In this document: positions 9,135 through 17,906 of the stretch, one piece after another
Layout of the letters: every line of letters starts with the position of its first letter
Numbering within the stretch: the first letter of the stretch is position 1
From: DASRBN01 sp035294305
Lineage (GTDB): Bacteria; Chloroflexota; Ktedonobacteria; Ktedonobacterales; Ktedonobacteraceae
Direction: 5' to 3'
DNA length: 64,000 nt
Assembly: GCA_035294305.1 (NCBI GenBank)
Contig: DATGLD010000045.1
Coordinates: forward strand, 62,001 to 126,000
Position numbers and translations under genes: made by a program
Notes under the pieces: model-generated
Told to the model about the DNA's origin: nothing
The model's input: only the letters and a program-made list of their open reading frames with translations
Databases searched by the model: none

Positions 9135-9275
9135 CAGGGAGGCAACTGGTAGCAAGACCTTATCCATGCCGGTGCCGGGTTATTCGCCGGGGACAAGCAC
9201 ATATCCGGCGATCCTGATGCCACGGTTTGACCTCGCGGTAACGAGCGGCTGATAGATCATACAAGGAGAGCCAGT

Positions 9276-9875
9276 ATGAGTGAAGATACAGCGATGCACG
9301 AGAGCAAGCCTGCACGAACTGTTGGAGTTGAGGTGGCGGTTATAGGCTCTGCACGCCTCAGCGAGAGTGATGACCGGTGGTCGCAAGCTCACAAACTAGG
9401 CCGGCTGCTCGCCCAGGAGGGCTTTACTATCGTGACAGGTGGCTATAGCGGTCTCATGGCCGCAGTCAGCCGTGGAGCACACGAAGTGGGCGGGTACGTG
9501 ATCGGCTTGCCCATGCGGCACTGGACGCACATAGAGCCGAATCCCTGGAATACTGATTTGCGCTGGTCGGCAAACTACGGCATGCGCCTGAACCATCTGC
9601 TGCACTGTGAGGCTGTCGTTGCCCTGCCCGGCGGTGTTGGTACCCTTTCAGAGCTGGCTATCGTCTGGGCGGCGGGCCAGACCGAGGTGCGCGGCTTGCC
9701 ACTTATCCTTCTGGGTGAGTGTTGGGGTCCAGTGATCCAGGCTGTAGACGAACACCTGGTGATCGACGACGCCGACCTCGATCTCCTGCGCTTTGCGGCC
9801 AGCCCTGAGGAAGCCCTGCACGAGATACGAGCCGCATTGGCAAATCGGCGGGCGGTGCCAGGTTCTCAGGGCTAA
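9276..9875 (+). CDS. LOG-family protein (lysine-decarboxylase-like Rossmann fold)
   Basis: A 199-residue LOG/TIGR00725-like protein. It contains the nucleotide-binding segment GGYSGLMAAVSRGAHEVGG and the hallmark PGGVGTLSE motif. Family members include nucleoside-5'-monophosphate phosphoribohydrolases that release cytokinin-type bases. ACAAGGAGAG precedes the ATG. Its position after the eIF2B/PfkB/phosphoesterase/GntR genes would fit a nucleotide-salvage theme if it releases ribose 5-phosphate from NMPs (inference). The 141-bp gap before it contains no clear gene. Confidence 0.8.
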   Translation: MSEDTAMHESKPARTVGVEVAVIGSARLSESDDRWSQAHKLGRLLAQEGFTIVTGGYSGLMAAVSRGAHEVGGYVIGLPMRHWTHIEPNPWNTDLRWSANYGMRLNHLLHCEAVVALPGGVGTLSELAIVWAAGQTEVRGLPLILLGECWGPVIQAVDEHLVIDDADLDLLRFAASPEEALHEIRAALANRRAVPGSQG

Positions 9876-10168
9876 GCTTGTAGCTGGCTCCTCCCTGTGC
9901 GGTATGCGTGTTTGGTTACAGCCTCGTCTACGTTCGGACGAGCCAAAGGCGTAGCATAGAAAGAGGAATCAAATCCAACAGGATATCCCACTTCACGAAA
10001 GTGATCCCCCACGCGTCCAGGGATACCGGAACGTGAGAGAGCCAAAGTGAGAGCTAATAGATTGAATAAAGTTGAATGCACGTGAATGGAGCTGAACAAA
10101 TATTCTCGCACAGAAAGGTGGGAAGTCTACCGGAGGCTGTCCGACCGCTGGGGATGCCCGCCCCAAAC
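9876..10168. other. Intergenic stretch without a recognised gene
   Basis: About 290 bp between the LOG-family gene and the promoter of the protease gene. The reading frames here are short and have no family resemblance. No RNA gene, terminator with a T-run or repeat stood out. Confidence 0.5.
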
Positions 10169-10197
10169 ATGACATTTGCGAGTAGATGTGATACAAT
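10169..10197 (+). promoter_or_regulatory. Probable promoter of the HtrA-like protease gene
   Basis: ATGACA (10169-10174), a 17-nt spacer and TACAAT (10192-10197). The -10 is extended by TGA directly before it. It lies about 75 bp upstream of the start codon. Confidence 0.55.
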
Positions 10198-10272
10198 CTC
10201 TATCAATCTCATTGAATCGTTGCCTCGCACGCACGCCAGAGAGAGTGGGTTCCACGAGAAAGTACTACACAG

Positions 10273-11247
10273 ATGATGAGTACAAATGAGAAGGATGCAG
10301 AGGCTTTAGATGCGTACTCCAACGCAGTAACCTCTGCTGCCGAAAAAGTTGGACCTGCAGTTGTACGTATTGATATAGAACGCGAGGGGGGACGCTATGG
10401 ACAGTATTATGCTCCCCGCCCGGAATATGGTGGTGGATTAGGTTCTGGCTTCATTTTTGCCTCGGATGGTCAGATTTTGACCAATGCCCATGTTGTTGCC
10501 AATGCGCGGCGTATTCGTGTGACCCTGGCCGATGGACGGACCTTTGACGCCGGACTGGTTGGCAGTGATCCCGAAGTCGACGTAGCAGTGCTGCGCATTG
10601 GCGCCGATCACCTGCCGGTCGCCGAACTGGGTCGCACCCCTTTAAGAGTAGGTCAACTGGTGATTGCCGTCGGAAATCCCTATGGATTGAACTGGACCGT
10701 CACAGCGGGCGTAATAAGCGCGCTGGGTCGCACGCTCGAGGGTGCGGGTGTGCGCGGCAGAATGACCAATCTGATTCAGACGGATACCTCCATCAATCCC
10801 GGAAATTCTGGTGGCCCGCTTGTCGATAGCCAGGGACGTGTGATTGGCATCACGACGGCCATGATGCCGATGGCGCAAGGACTTGGTTTCTCAATCCCGC
10901 TGGATACAGTAAAGGCCGCGATTGCCCGTATTAATCAGCGACGCGAAGCCAGGCCGGGCAGCGTATCTATGGGTGTTGGCGGAATGCGCGTGCAGCTCGA
11001 TGCCAGGCTGCGGCAAAGCCTCAATCTGACGCAACAATATGGCATGGAGGTTCTCGAAGTGCGCGGTGGTGGCCCTGCCGATCTCGCAGAGCTAAAGCGC
11101 ATGGATATCATCATTGCTGCCGGTGGTGAACCTGTCACCGAACCCAAAGACTTACAACGTATCGTGCGCCGCCATCGCGCCGGCGAAAAAGTAGTCGTCA
11201 GTTTCTTAAGAGGAGGGAGACAGCGTAAAGTTACTGTAGTGTTATAA
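10273..11247 (+). CDS. HtrA/DegP-type serine protease with one PDZ domain
   Basis: A 324-residue trypsin-like protease. The catalytic triad is His73 (LTNAHVVAN), Asp103 (DPEVDVAVL) and Ser179 (NPGNSGGPL). A single PDZ domain occupies about residues 235-320. Unlike most HtrA proteins it has no signal peptide or transmembrane helix: the N-terminus is short and polar. It should therefore be cytosolic unless exported another way. Two adjacent ATG codons are possible starts. A role in protein quality control is inferred from the family. Confidence 0.9.
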   Translation: MMSTNEKDAEALDAYSNAVTSAAEKVGPAVVRIDIEREGGRYGQYYAPRPEYGGGLGSGFIFASDGQILTNAHVVANARRIRVTLADGRTFDAGLVGSDPEVDVAVLRIGADHLPVAELGRTPLRVGQLVIAVGNPYGLNWTVTAGVISALGRTLEGAGVRGRMTNLIQTDTSINPGNSGGPLVDSQGRVIGITTAMMPMAQGLGFSIPLDTVKAAIARINQRREARPGSVSMGVGGMRVQLDARLRQSLNLTQQYGMEVLEVRGGGPADLAELKRMDIIIAAGGEPVTEPKDLQRIVRRHRAGEKVVVSFLRGGRQRKVTVVL

Positions 11248-11265
11248 TCTTTTCCTTTTCAATAG

Positions 11266-11321
11266 CAAGATGCCTGTGATTGCATCGAAACTCAAAGCAT
11301 CTTGATTTGATAAATCAAATT
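11266..11321. promoter_or_regulatory. Two dyads between protease and small membrane protein genes
   Basis: CAAGATGC (11266-11273) is repeated inverted as GCATCTTG (11297-11304). It is followed by the palindrome ATTTGAT-AA-ATCAAAT (11306-11321). The first could be a weak terminator for the protease gene; the second could be an operator for the next gene. Neither has a good T-run. Confidence 0.35.
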
Positions 11322-11400
11322 GTGCTACGTCTTATACATTGAAAGGGACGTGACACAGGATCGGGTAATTGGTCCCGCCCGGTAGAACAAGGAAAAGGCT

Positions 11401-11709
11401 ATGGCACAATTAGTCTTCCTATTCATCTTTGTAGGAGTGCTGGTAGCGCTGATAGTTATAGGCACGAGGTTGAATATGTTCCTCTTTTCCCAGGGAGTGC
11501 TGGGGCCGAGTCGATATAGCCGTGTTCATCCCATTGGGTCGCTTGCAGCTCGGGCCGAACGTCCATCGGCTGAACAGCGGTTTTACAGCAGTTTGGGTAA
11601 TGAGGAGGATGAGAGTACCCGTTACGCGCGTCATGGGATAGCGCTCATAGCTGTTGTCTTCGCTATAGTGGTTCTCGCGGCAGTATCCCTGCTGGCGGCA
11701 GTACACTAG
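11401..11709 (+). CDS. Small two-helix membrane protein, unknown function
   Basis: A 102-residue protein with hydrophobic helices at about residues 3-28 (LVFLFIFVGVLVALIVIG) and 78-100 (ALIAVVFAIVVLAAVSLLAA), and a polar loop with many Arg and Ser between them. AAGGAAAAGGCT lies before the ATG. No family was recognised. It follows the cytosolic HtrA-like protease by about 150 bp and is followed by a strong terminator. It could act as a membrane partner of that protease, but this is only positional. Confidence 0.65.
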   Translation: MAQLVFLFIFVGVLVALIVIGTRLNMFLFSQGVLGPSRYSRVHPIGSLAARAERPSAEQRFYSSLGNEEDESTRYARHGIALIAVVFAIVVLAAVSLLAAVH

Positions 11710-11769
11710 CAGCTCCAGGAAGCGGTGAAAGAAGTAGGATTTGTAGGTTAGCTGTTTGCTTGAAGAATG

Positions 11770-11809
11770 AGAAGAAGCCTGGCTCTTACAATTGAACCAG
11801 GCTTCTTCT
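11770..11809. terminator. Bidirectional terminator between convergent genes
   Basis: A perfect 13-bp stem, AGAAGAAGCCTGG (11770-11782) pairing with CCAGGCTTCTTCT (11797-11809), with a 14-nt loop. It lies between the plus-strand small membrane protein gene and the minus-strand PPOX gene. T-rich DNA flanks it on both strands, but there is no long uninterrupted T-run. Confidence 0.75.
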
Positions 11810-11855
11810 TCAGAAAGAAATTAATCCTGCCTGGTTGAGGCAGGGCATCAGTCTA

Positions 11856-12317
11856 TCAATATACCCCGCCTAACTTCCGGTGATCCCACGAGACAATCTC
11901 TACCGGTTCCACAAAGACCAATACACGTTTTGGGGCCTGGGCTGCGATCATCTGGCGCATAGCATCATTCAGGGGACCGCCGGTGTAACGCTCAAAAATC
12001 TTCTCGGCTATGCGCTGAATAGTTTCGCGGTCATCGTTGAGTACTGCCCGGCCTTTGATCTGAACACCTCGCAATTCTTCATATCGTACACCGGTCTCTA
12101 CAAGACAGGTAAGCCGCGGGTCTCGTCGCAGATTGAGGGCTTTCTGTGACTTTGCGTAGGTCCAGAAAACAATCTGGTTGTTGATCAGGACATACCACAT
12201 CGCCACAAGATGTGGCCATCCATCGTGATCAATAGTCGCCACTTCTAAAGTGCGTTGCTCTTCAAGGAAAGCGTGTATTTCCTCGTCAGTCATGCGAATC
12301 TGATCTCGAAGACTCAT
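11856..12317 (-). CDS. PPOX-fold (pyridoxamine 5'-phosphate oxidase-like) protein
   Basis: A 153-residue split-barrel flavin-binding protein of the PPOX/F420-dependent class. It has TLEVATIDHDGWPHLVAMWYVL, RRDPRLTCLVETG and RGVQIKGRAVL in the usual order. The start at 12317 is preferred to an upstream one because GGAGGGAAA sits at good spacing before it. The gene lies 17 bp downstream of an acyl-CoA synthetase-like gene and is likely co-transcribed. FMN or F420 could be the cofactor; the sequence alone does not settle it. Confidence 0.82.
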   Translation of the reverse strand: MSLRDQIRMTDEEIHAFLEEQRTLEVATIDHDGWPHLVAMWYVLINNQIVFWTYAKSQKALNLRRDPRLTCLVETGVRYEELRGVQIKGRAVLNDDRETIQRIAEKIFERYTGGPLNDAMRQMIAAQAPKRVLVFVEPVEIVSWDHRKLGGVY

Positions 12318-12334
12318 GTATTTCCCTCCATATT

Positions 12335-13762
12335 TCAAGGCTTGCCGGCCAGAAACGTTCCAACTTCTGCCAGCGCCGCCATGGCCCGGCACGTAATCTC
12401 GATGGACTCGTAATAAGGTACATTCTCCTGCCGCAAAATATGCAGAGCGGGAATATCATGACGGGCGTAAACAGTCTGCAACAAGACCGGCTTTTGGTAC
12501 TGCCTGACGAGCCTGCCTAGCTCATGTGCTGCGGCTTCCTCGCGCGCGCCAAATTCTTCTGAGAGGAGTTGGCGATATCCTCCAAAGAGACCGGTCACAA
12601 TCACGCCATCGACCTGCGGGTCTTTCAGGCAGCTCTCCGTCAACCAGGCGAATGACATGGGATCCTCATCTGCCGCTCCCGCCACATCGACGGGATTGGT
12701 AGATGTGGCCCGATCTGGCATAAGTTTGCGCAATGCTTGCTGCGTTTCCGCTGAGAGTATAGGTACCTGCAACCCGGCGCGTATGGCCGCATCGCCCGTA
12801 GCGATGCAACTGCCGCCTCCATCACCAATAATAGCGATACGGCGTCCTCCGCCGGGCGTGGATGGTTGTATCGCGAGCGCCTGAGCTACCGGAAAGAGTT
12901 CGTCCGAGCGCAGGATGCGCACTACGCCGCTACCAAGCAGGCCGGCATCGTTGTCCGGTCGCACCCTGGCAACCGTTCCTGTATGCGCGAGTGATGCGCG
13001 CACACCAACCTCTGTAGCGCCGCTCAGGAGGATGACAACGGGCTTATAGCATCCATGTTCTCGCATCTCCTGCGTGACCTGGCGCAGTGTTTCCTCCGAG
13101 ATTGCCTCAACGTATCCGGCGATCACGCTGGTTTCCGGATCGTTCGCCAGGTATTGTACGCATTCAGGGAATGTCACATCCGCGGCGTTGCCAATACTTA
13201 AAAATGTGGTGAAGCCAAGACCATCTAAATTGGCCTGGGCATAAAAGTACATGCCCAGGTTGCCACTCTGCGAAACTAACCCTATGGGGCCGGCAGGCAA
13301 GGGAAATACCATACCCAGCGCATTGAGATGCGAGCGACGAACATAGATTCCCATGCAGTTGCTGCCAATGATACGCATACCATGCTCACGACATCGCGCG
13401 ACCATCTGCTGCTCCAGAGCGCGTCCCTCAGAACCCGTTTCGCTGAATCCGGCTGTAATGAGAACGATGCCCTTGACACCGTGAGCAATGCAGTCATCGA
13501 TTGCCTGAGCAACATGGTTAAAAGAGGTGGCAATGACTGCCAGATCGACGGGCCCTGGCACATCACGCAGGCTCGCATAGGTTGCCCGCCCCAGGACCTC
13601 GCGAATTGTGGGGTTGATGAGATAAATAGCGCCGGGGAATCCACCGGCTATCAGTTGCCTGGCGGCCACATTCCCCCATTTGTGCGGAGAACGTGAAACA
13701 CCAATGATAGCGACCGAGTGAGGATGGAGCACTTCCTCGAGGGTATATAGAGTGCTGCTCAT
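12335..13762 (-). CDS. Acyl-CoA synthetase (NDP-forming) alpha-subunit-like protein
   Basis: A 475-residue protein with the CoA-binding Rossmann domain (VAIIGVSRSPHKWGN) and succinyl-CoA-ligase-like domains. The putative phospho-His is in SLAHTGTVA. It lacks the C-terminal ATP-grasp module found in the fused enzyme at 962-3244, so it is either an alpha subunit needing a separate beta subunit or a regulatory CoA-binding protein. No beta gene is adjacent. Its ATG overlaps the TGA of the upstream PAC2 gene, indicating translational coupling. Confidence 0.85.
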   Translation of the reverse strand: MSSTLYTLEEVLHPHSVAIIGVSRSPHKWGNVAARQLIAGGFPGAIYLINPTIREVLGRATYASLRDVPGPVDLAVIATSFNHVAQAIDDCIAHGVKGIVLITAGFSETGSEGRALEQQMVARCREHGMRIIGSNCMGIYVRRSHLNALGMVFPLPAGPIGLVSQSGNLGMYFYAQANLDGLGFTTFLSIGNAADVTFPECVQYLANDPETSVIAGYVEAISEETLRQVTQEMREHGCYKPVVILLSGATEVGVRASLAHTGTVARVRPDNDAGLLGSGVVRILRSDELFPVAQALAIQPSTPGGGRRIAIIGDGGGSCIATGDAAIRAGLQVPILSAETQQALRKLMPDRATSTNPVDVAGAADEDPMSFAWLTESCLKDPQVDGVIVTGLFGGYRQLLSEEFGAREEAAAHELGRLVRQYQKPVLLQTVYARHDIPALHILRQENVPYYESIEITCRAMAALAEVGTFLAGKP

Positions 13763-14727
13763 GCATCGTCCTCGTCATTGCCATTTTTTTGCTGGTTATT
13801 TTCGCGTTCCTTGCGCAGGAGTTCTTCGACGCTGCGAATCAGGGTATCGGCACTGGGTAATGGGCCAGTGCCGATGGGTTTGTCGGGATTGACAATCAGC
13901 TCGTCATCCTCACTCTCTTCATCCTCCTCCTCTTCATCAAGCAGATCGGAGGCCTGCTCTTCCAATCTGCGCACGTATGCGCTGGCTTCCGGGTCTCGGG
14001 CCACCAGCGCCGTTATTTGCTCCTCGAAACGCACGGCATCAGCCTGAATGTCACTCAGATCCAGGCCAAATGAGAGGAACGTGTTCATATAGGTGAGCAG
14101 CGCAGCGGTCACCTTAATATTCGGAGTTGCGGCAAGATAATGTGGTGCTGCCGCCCAGAGACTTGAGACAGGAATGCCGGCGTTACGCAAGCTATCGTGA
14201 AGCACTCCGACCATGCCGGTTGGTCCGGAATAACTCGAACTGCGCACGTCCAACTCGCGCAATCGCTCCAACAACTCAGGACTGGATGAGAACCCGGAGA
14301 TTGGTACATCCATAGAATGCGGAATATCGACCAGGAATGCGCCGAGTAGTAAAGCCTGGGAGACGTTGAAACCCTTACATACATCCATAAATGTCTTCGT
14401 GTAAGTTTTCCATTTCAGTTGCGGCTCAGCTCCTAGATAGATGAGGATATCGTGATCCAGGTAGGGAGCTGAGTAGGACAAAAATTGATTGCTAGGCCAG
14501 ATAATCGTATTCTGTATACCCTTGCTAGATTGGACTAAGGGGCGAGTTTCTGTAAAAACAAAGAATTCCTCAGGATCGATCTCCGCAAGTTTCGTTGGCT
14601 TCCAGCGGTCAATCAGAAACTTTACGGCAGTTGTTGCGGCATCGGCTGCGTCATTCCAGCCCGCAAATGCTGCGATGAGCAGTGGATCGCGCAGTTCCGG
14701 CTGCTTATAATATTGTACGTAATCCAT
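13759..14727 (-). CDS. PAC2-family protein
   Basis: A 322-residue PAC2 (proteasome assembly chaperone 2 fold) protein: DPLLIAAFAGWNDAADAATTA at the N-terminus, then LGAEPQLKWKTY, GAFLVDIPHS and the Pro-rich AAAPHYLAATPN segment. A strongly acidic tract (LLDEEEEDEESEDDELI) lies near the C-terminus. The ATG at 14727 fits the family N-terminus and has AGAGG upstream; the longer frame to 14868 does not. Actinobacterial and archaeal relatives are linked to proteasome assembly or NTP binding, but no proteasome genes are present here. Confidence 0.82.
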   Translation of the reverse strand: MDYVQYYKQPELRDPLLIAAFAGWNDAADAATTAVKFLIDRWKPTKLAEIDPEEFFVFTETRPLVQSSKGIQNTIIWPSNQFLSYSAPYLDHDILIYLGAEPQLKWKTYTKTFMDVCKGFNVSQALLLGAFLVDIPHSMDVPISGFSSSPELLERLRELDVRSSSYSGPTGMVGVLHDSLRNAGIPVSSLWAAAPHYLAATPNIKVTAALLTYMNTFLSFGLDLSDIQADAVRFEEQITALVARDPEASAYVRRLEEQASDLLDEEEEDEESEDDELIVNPDKPIGTGPLPSADTLIRSVEELLRKERENNQQKNGNDEDDA

Positions 14728-14782
14728 GATATAACCTCTACATTTACCTGCGCTTATCAGGTATCCTTTGAGTTTTGTAGCC

Positions 14783-14793
14783 TCTATTGTATC
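14783..14793 (-). promoter_or_regulatory. Extended -10 promoter candidate for the PAC2 operon
   Basis: On the minus strand, TGATACAAT (TG-A-TACAAT) lies about 60 bp upstream of the ATG at 14727. No convincing -35 was found. The same TGATACAAT string occurs in the promoter at 10169-10197. Confidence 0.4.
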
Positions 14794-14982
14794 ACGATTG
14801 AAAAGGGATGGATAAATATCAGGGGAATGTAGCACGGCGATTGGCCAGTCGAGTGAACAAGAACCCACCTGGGAGTGTAGGAATCATGGCGAGCCTGTTC
14901 TAGCTGAGTCCTGCGTTTAATCACATCGAAAAAGAGAAATTATGTGCGTGGAAGGAGTGATGTTTCTTATAGCCGTAGACTA

Positions 14983-15011
14983 TTGACCAAATTTATAGCG
15001 GCATCTATACT
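14983..15011 (+). promoter_or_regulatory. Promoter directly abutting the pseudouridine synthase start (leaderless)
   Basis: TTGACC (14983-14988), a 17-nt spacer and TATACT (15006-15011). The ATG begins at 15018, seven bases after the -10 hexamer, so the start codon coincides with the predicted transcription start and no SD can precede it. Confidence 0.7.
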
Positions 15012-15017
15012 CTAAGC

Positions 15018-15968
15018 ATGAGACCCGATGCTTTCTCTGTGATTTACCAGGATCATCATTTGCTGATTGTAAACAAACCGGCAGGCCTGGTCATTCATCC
15101 CACGTACAAACATGCCAGTGGGACGATGTGGGATGCAATTTTAGTATATCTCGAGCAATGGGGAAGAGATGATTGGCAGCCGCCGAAGCTGCCAGACGAG
15201 CCTGCGTGGGCGAAGGCGCCGGCACATGTGCGCGAGATGCTGCGTGAGAAGCGTGCTCAATGGTATTGGGAAAAAGAAGGATTGCTGGAGCGTCCCTGCC
15301 TGCTGCATCGCCTGGATAAAGATACGTCGGGTATCGTCGCTCTTGCCCGTACAGAGCGCTCTTGTCGCCACATCATTCACCAGTTTGAGCGACATACCAT
15401 CGTCAAACGCTACTTTGCTGTCGTGCAAAAAGGTGCGCCGGCATGGGCAAGGCCGCGGGCAGGCTTAAGAATAGCACAGTTATTTGATAGCGAACCCGAG
15501 CAAGATTTCGATTTGCCTTTTGATCTTTTAAGTATGGGGCAGCAAGATTTCATGGTTGAGGGAGCGTTGATGCGCGACCCGGCTGATCGACGCCGCTGCA
15601 TTGTTAGCGCTGAGGGACAGCACGCGGCGACGATGGTGAAAGTGCTGGCGGTTGAGAGCGATTTTGGCCTGGTGGAAGCGCGTCCTATTACCGGTCGCAC
15701 GCACCAGATTCGTGCGCACCTGGCTGCGCTGGGTTATGCTCTTGTTGGTGATCAGACCTATGGGCCGCCTGCTATAGCTGGAACGCCGGAGGCGGCCCTG
15801 GTCCGTCAATTTCTGCATGCCTACAGTCTTGAGCTGCGGCGCTATCCCGATAATGTTTTATGCACTTTTGTCGCGCCGCTGGCCGATGACCTGCTAGCGT
15901 GGCAGGAGCGATATTTTCCACGGTGGTCAGGAGTTCTCGATGCAAGAAAAACAGTACCCGCAGAATAG
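15018..15968 (+). CDS. RluA-family RNA pseudouridine synthase
   Basis: A 316-residue RluA-type synthase that isomerises uridine in rRNA or tRNA. The catalytic motif LLHRLDKDTSG is present with Asp100, preceded by IVNKPAGLVIHPT and followed by EARPITGRTHQIRAHLAALG. No S4 domain is present, and there is a family-unusual insert of about 40 residues (Trp-rich, residues 48-90) between the N-terminal strand and the HRLD motif. The TATACT hexamer ends seven bases before the ATG, so the mRNA may be leaderless. It overlaps the next gene by 29 bp. Confidence 0.88.
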   Translation: MRPDAFSVIYQDHHLLIVNKPAGLVIHPTYKHASGTMWDAILVYLEQWGRDDWQPPKLPDEPAWAKAPAHVREMLREKRAQWYWEKEGLLERPCLLHRLDKDTSGIVALARTERSCRHIIHQFERHTIVKRYFAVVQKGAPAWARPRAGLRIAQLFDSEPEQDFDLPFDLLSMGQQDFMVEGALMRDPADRRRCIVSAEGQHAATMVKVLAVESDFGLVEARPITGRTHQIRAHLAALGYALVGDQTYGPPAIAGTPEAALVRQFLHAYSLELRRYPDNVLCTFVAPLADDLLAWQERYFPRWSGVLDARKTVPAE

Positions 15969-16494
15969 CGGCCCCTATGCAAACCTGAGCGAGGAGGCAA
16001 AGAAAAAACGCCTCGATGCCATGGTCAGAATCTGGCAGAGCGACACGGAACACCGTATCGAGAGCGAGGGCTACCGTGCTTTTATAAAGAGCACCGGGCT
16101 TGATGAATATCGTTACTCTGTCTGGATGCGTTTCCCTGAGTGGGAGCGTTCGGCTGTGGTAGGGCAGGTAATTACGCTACAGCGCTCGCAAAGTGGAGCG
16201 CCTGAAGACCCGGTGCTCTTCACTAGCTGGAGACATGACCCTCTTTTGAGAGTCATGCCGGACTGGAAAATCCACCTGCCCAATGAGAATGTATTTAATA
16301 TTTCGGTTCGCATTACGCCCGGTAGCCTGGGCGAGGGTAGTCGCTGGGCAATTGTGATGCCCAGAGAGATCATCCCTCGCTATAAACCCGGCTGGCCAAC
16401 ACAGCAAGCATGGATCGCGTGGACGCGTTCATTCGATTGGCTCTCGGTGGCCGTGAAGTTTATCCGCGCGATACTCGATACTATCTCAGATTGA
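15940..16494 (+). CDS. Hypothetical protein, 184 residues
   Basis: No family was recognised. The protein is soluble, with a basic-acidic N-terminus and many Trp residues (about ten), including WMRFPEWERS and SFDWLSVAVKF. The ATG lies inside the 3' end of the pseudouridine synthase gene, with CAGGAG at good spacing, so the two are probably coupled. It converges on the ABC ATPase gene, whose stop codon immediately adjoins, with no visible terminator between them. Confidence 0.7.
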   Translation: MQEKQYPQNSGPYANLSEEAKKKRLDAMVRIWQSDTEHRIESEGYRAFIKSTGLDEYRYSVWMRFPEWERSAVVGQVITLQRSQSGAPEDPVLFTSWRHDPLLRVMPDWKIHLPNENVFNISVRITPGSLGEGSRWAIVMPREIIPRYKPGWPTQQAWIAWTRSFDWLSVAVKFIRAILDTISD

Positions 16495-17889
16495 TTATTT
16501 TGTCTCAGCCGGTTCAGGTTCCTCAAGGCGAAACATGCCACGGTCCTCATTGAAAGAAAACAGTTCCGCATAGCGTCCCCAGTTAATCGCGGTCTGAAGT
16601 TGAGCCTTGGCTTCCTCTTTGCTAAAGTGCTTTTCCAGGATACTCAGGAAGAATTCCTCCGGCAATGTATGTCCTGGTGCTGACTCTAAATCCTGTACGA
16701 TCTGGCGTAGGATGCTGATATGGGCGAGTGCCTGTTCGCGGAACACCTGCTTTTCTTCGAGTACGCCTGCCTCAGCAAAATGTATACCTGGTTGCGTCAG
16801 GACAAGATCACCTTCCTGCGTTTCCGCCAGGTCAAGCACATCTGCTGCCTCCACCAGTGGCAGCAGATCGTCTAGCTCCAGGTGCAAGTGCCGGCCAAGC
16901 TGATACAGGTCCTCTTGATCTCCTTTTGTATGCACCAGCTCAATAAGCCCTGTGACATCGCCAATGGAGACATGAGGCAAGACCTGGTAAGGCCGGGTCG
17001 AGCGAACCAGCGGCCCTGTTTGAGCCTGTGGTGTTCGTGTTGCCAGCAGACTAGCGACATCCTCCTGCGGGCTGGTCATGATGCGATAGATCAAGTCAAC
17101 CAGAGCTGTATGTGCTTCGTCCTGGATGGTTCGTTGTTCAACTGGCAATCCGGGTAATTCGACTCGAATATGCCCCGGATTAGCACCCATAATCAGGATG
17201 CGATCGGCCATGCTCACAGCTTCGTCGATATTATGCGTCACCATCAGGATTGCGCGCGTTGGCATACTTTGCGCGCGCCACAGACCCAGTAGTTCCTTAC
17301 GCAGGTTGGTAGCCGTCAGGACATCGAGCGCGCTGAAAGGCTCATCCATAAACAACAGTTCTGGTTCGACAACCAGGGCGCGGGCAAAACCGACCCGCTG
17401 GCGCATGCCGCCGGAAAGCTCCTTGGGATAAGCATCTTCAAAGCCATCCAGACCGATGAGATCGATGGCGGCCAGCGCTTTCTTTAGGCGCTGGGTAGAG
17501 GTCATTGGGCGCGATTCCAGGCCAAGCTCTACATTTTGTAAAACAGTGAGCCAGGGAAAGAGGGCAAATGATTGAAACACAATTGCTATATACGGATTCG
17601 GGCCATATTGTGGCACACTCTTGAAGAGTACCTGACCCTCAGTAGGCTGGATCAGCCCCGCGAGAATACGCAAGAGCGTTGATTTCCCCGACCCGGACGG
17701 CCCGAGTAAAGCGACAAATTCGCCGGCATGAATCTTTACCTGCACGCAGTCGAGTACTAAATGGGAGGGGGCATCCTTTGCATGCTTATCTTGAGCCTGA
17801 TAAGATTTGCTGCACATGCGCGCCTCTAGCAGCACCTCTTTTGGCTCGCTGGCGCCATCTTGTTGGGCGAGCCGATCAAATTGTGTCAT
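16495..17889 (-). CDS. NitT/TauT-type ABC transporter ATPase with C-terminal AAA-associated domain
   Basis: A 464-residue protein. Residues 20-265 form an ABC ATPase: Walker A GPSGSGKST at 63-71, signature LSGGMRQRVGFARAL, Walker B LLFMDEPFSALD, and the His of MVTHN. The C-terminal about 150 residues match the AAA-associated domain found on a subset of nitrate/sulfonate-type ATPases (LVHTKGDQEDLYQLGRHLHL, then a helical end). It starts 17 bp after the fused permease gene. No substrate-binding protein is encoded nearby. The substrate is unknown. Confidence 0.9.
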   Translation of the reverse strand: MTQFDRLAQQDGASEPKEVLLEARMCSKSYQAQDKHAKDAPSHLVLDCVQVKIHAGEFVALLGPSGSGKSTLLRILAGLIQPTEGQVLFKSVPQYGPNPYIAIVFQSFALFPWLTVLQNVELGLESRPMTSTQRLKKALAAIDLIGLDGFEDAYPKELSGGMRQRVGFARALVVEPELLFMDEPFSALDVLTATNLRKELLGLWRAQSMPTRAILMVTHNIDEAVSMADRILIMGANPGHIRVELPGLPVEQRTIQDEAHTALVDLIYRIMTSPQEDVASLLATRTPQAQTGPLVRSTRPYQVLPHVSIGDVTGLIELVHTKGDQEDLYQLGRHLHLELDDLLPLVEAADVLDLAETQEGDLVLTQPGIHFAEAGVLEEKQVFREQALAHISILRQIVQDLESAPGHTLPEEFFLSILEKHFSKEEAKAQLQTAINWGRYAELFSFNEDRGMFRLEEPEPAETK

Positions 17890-17906
17890 GGTTTCTTACC
17901 TCCAAT

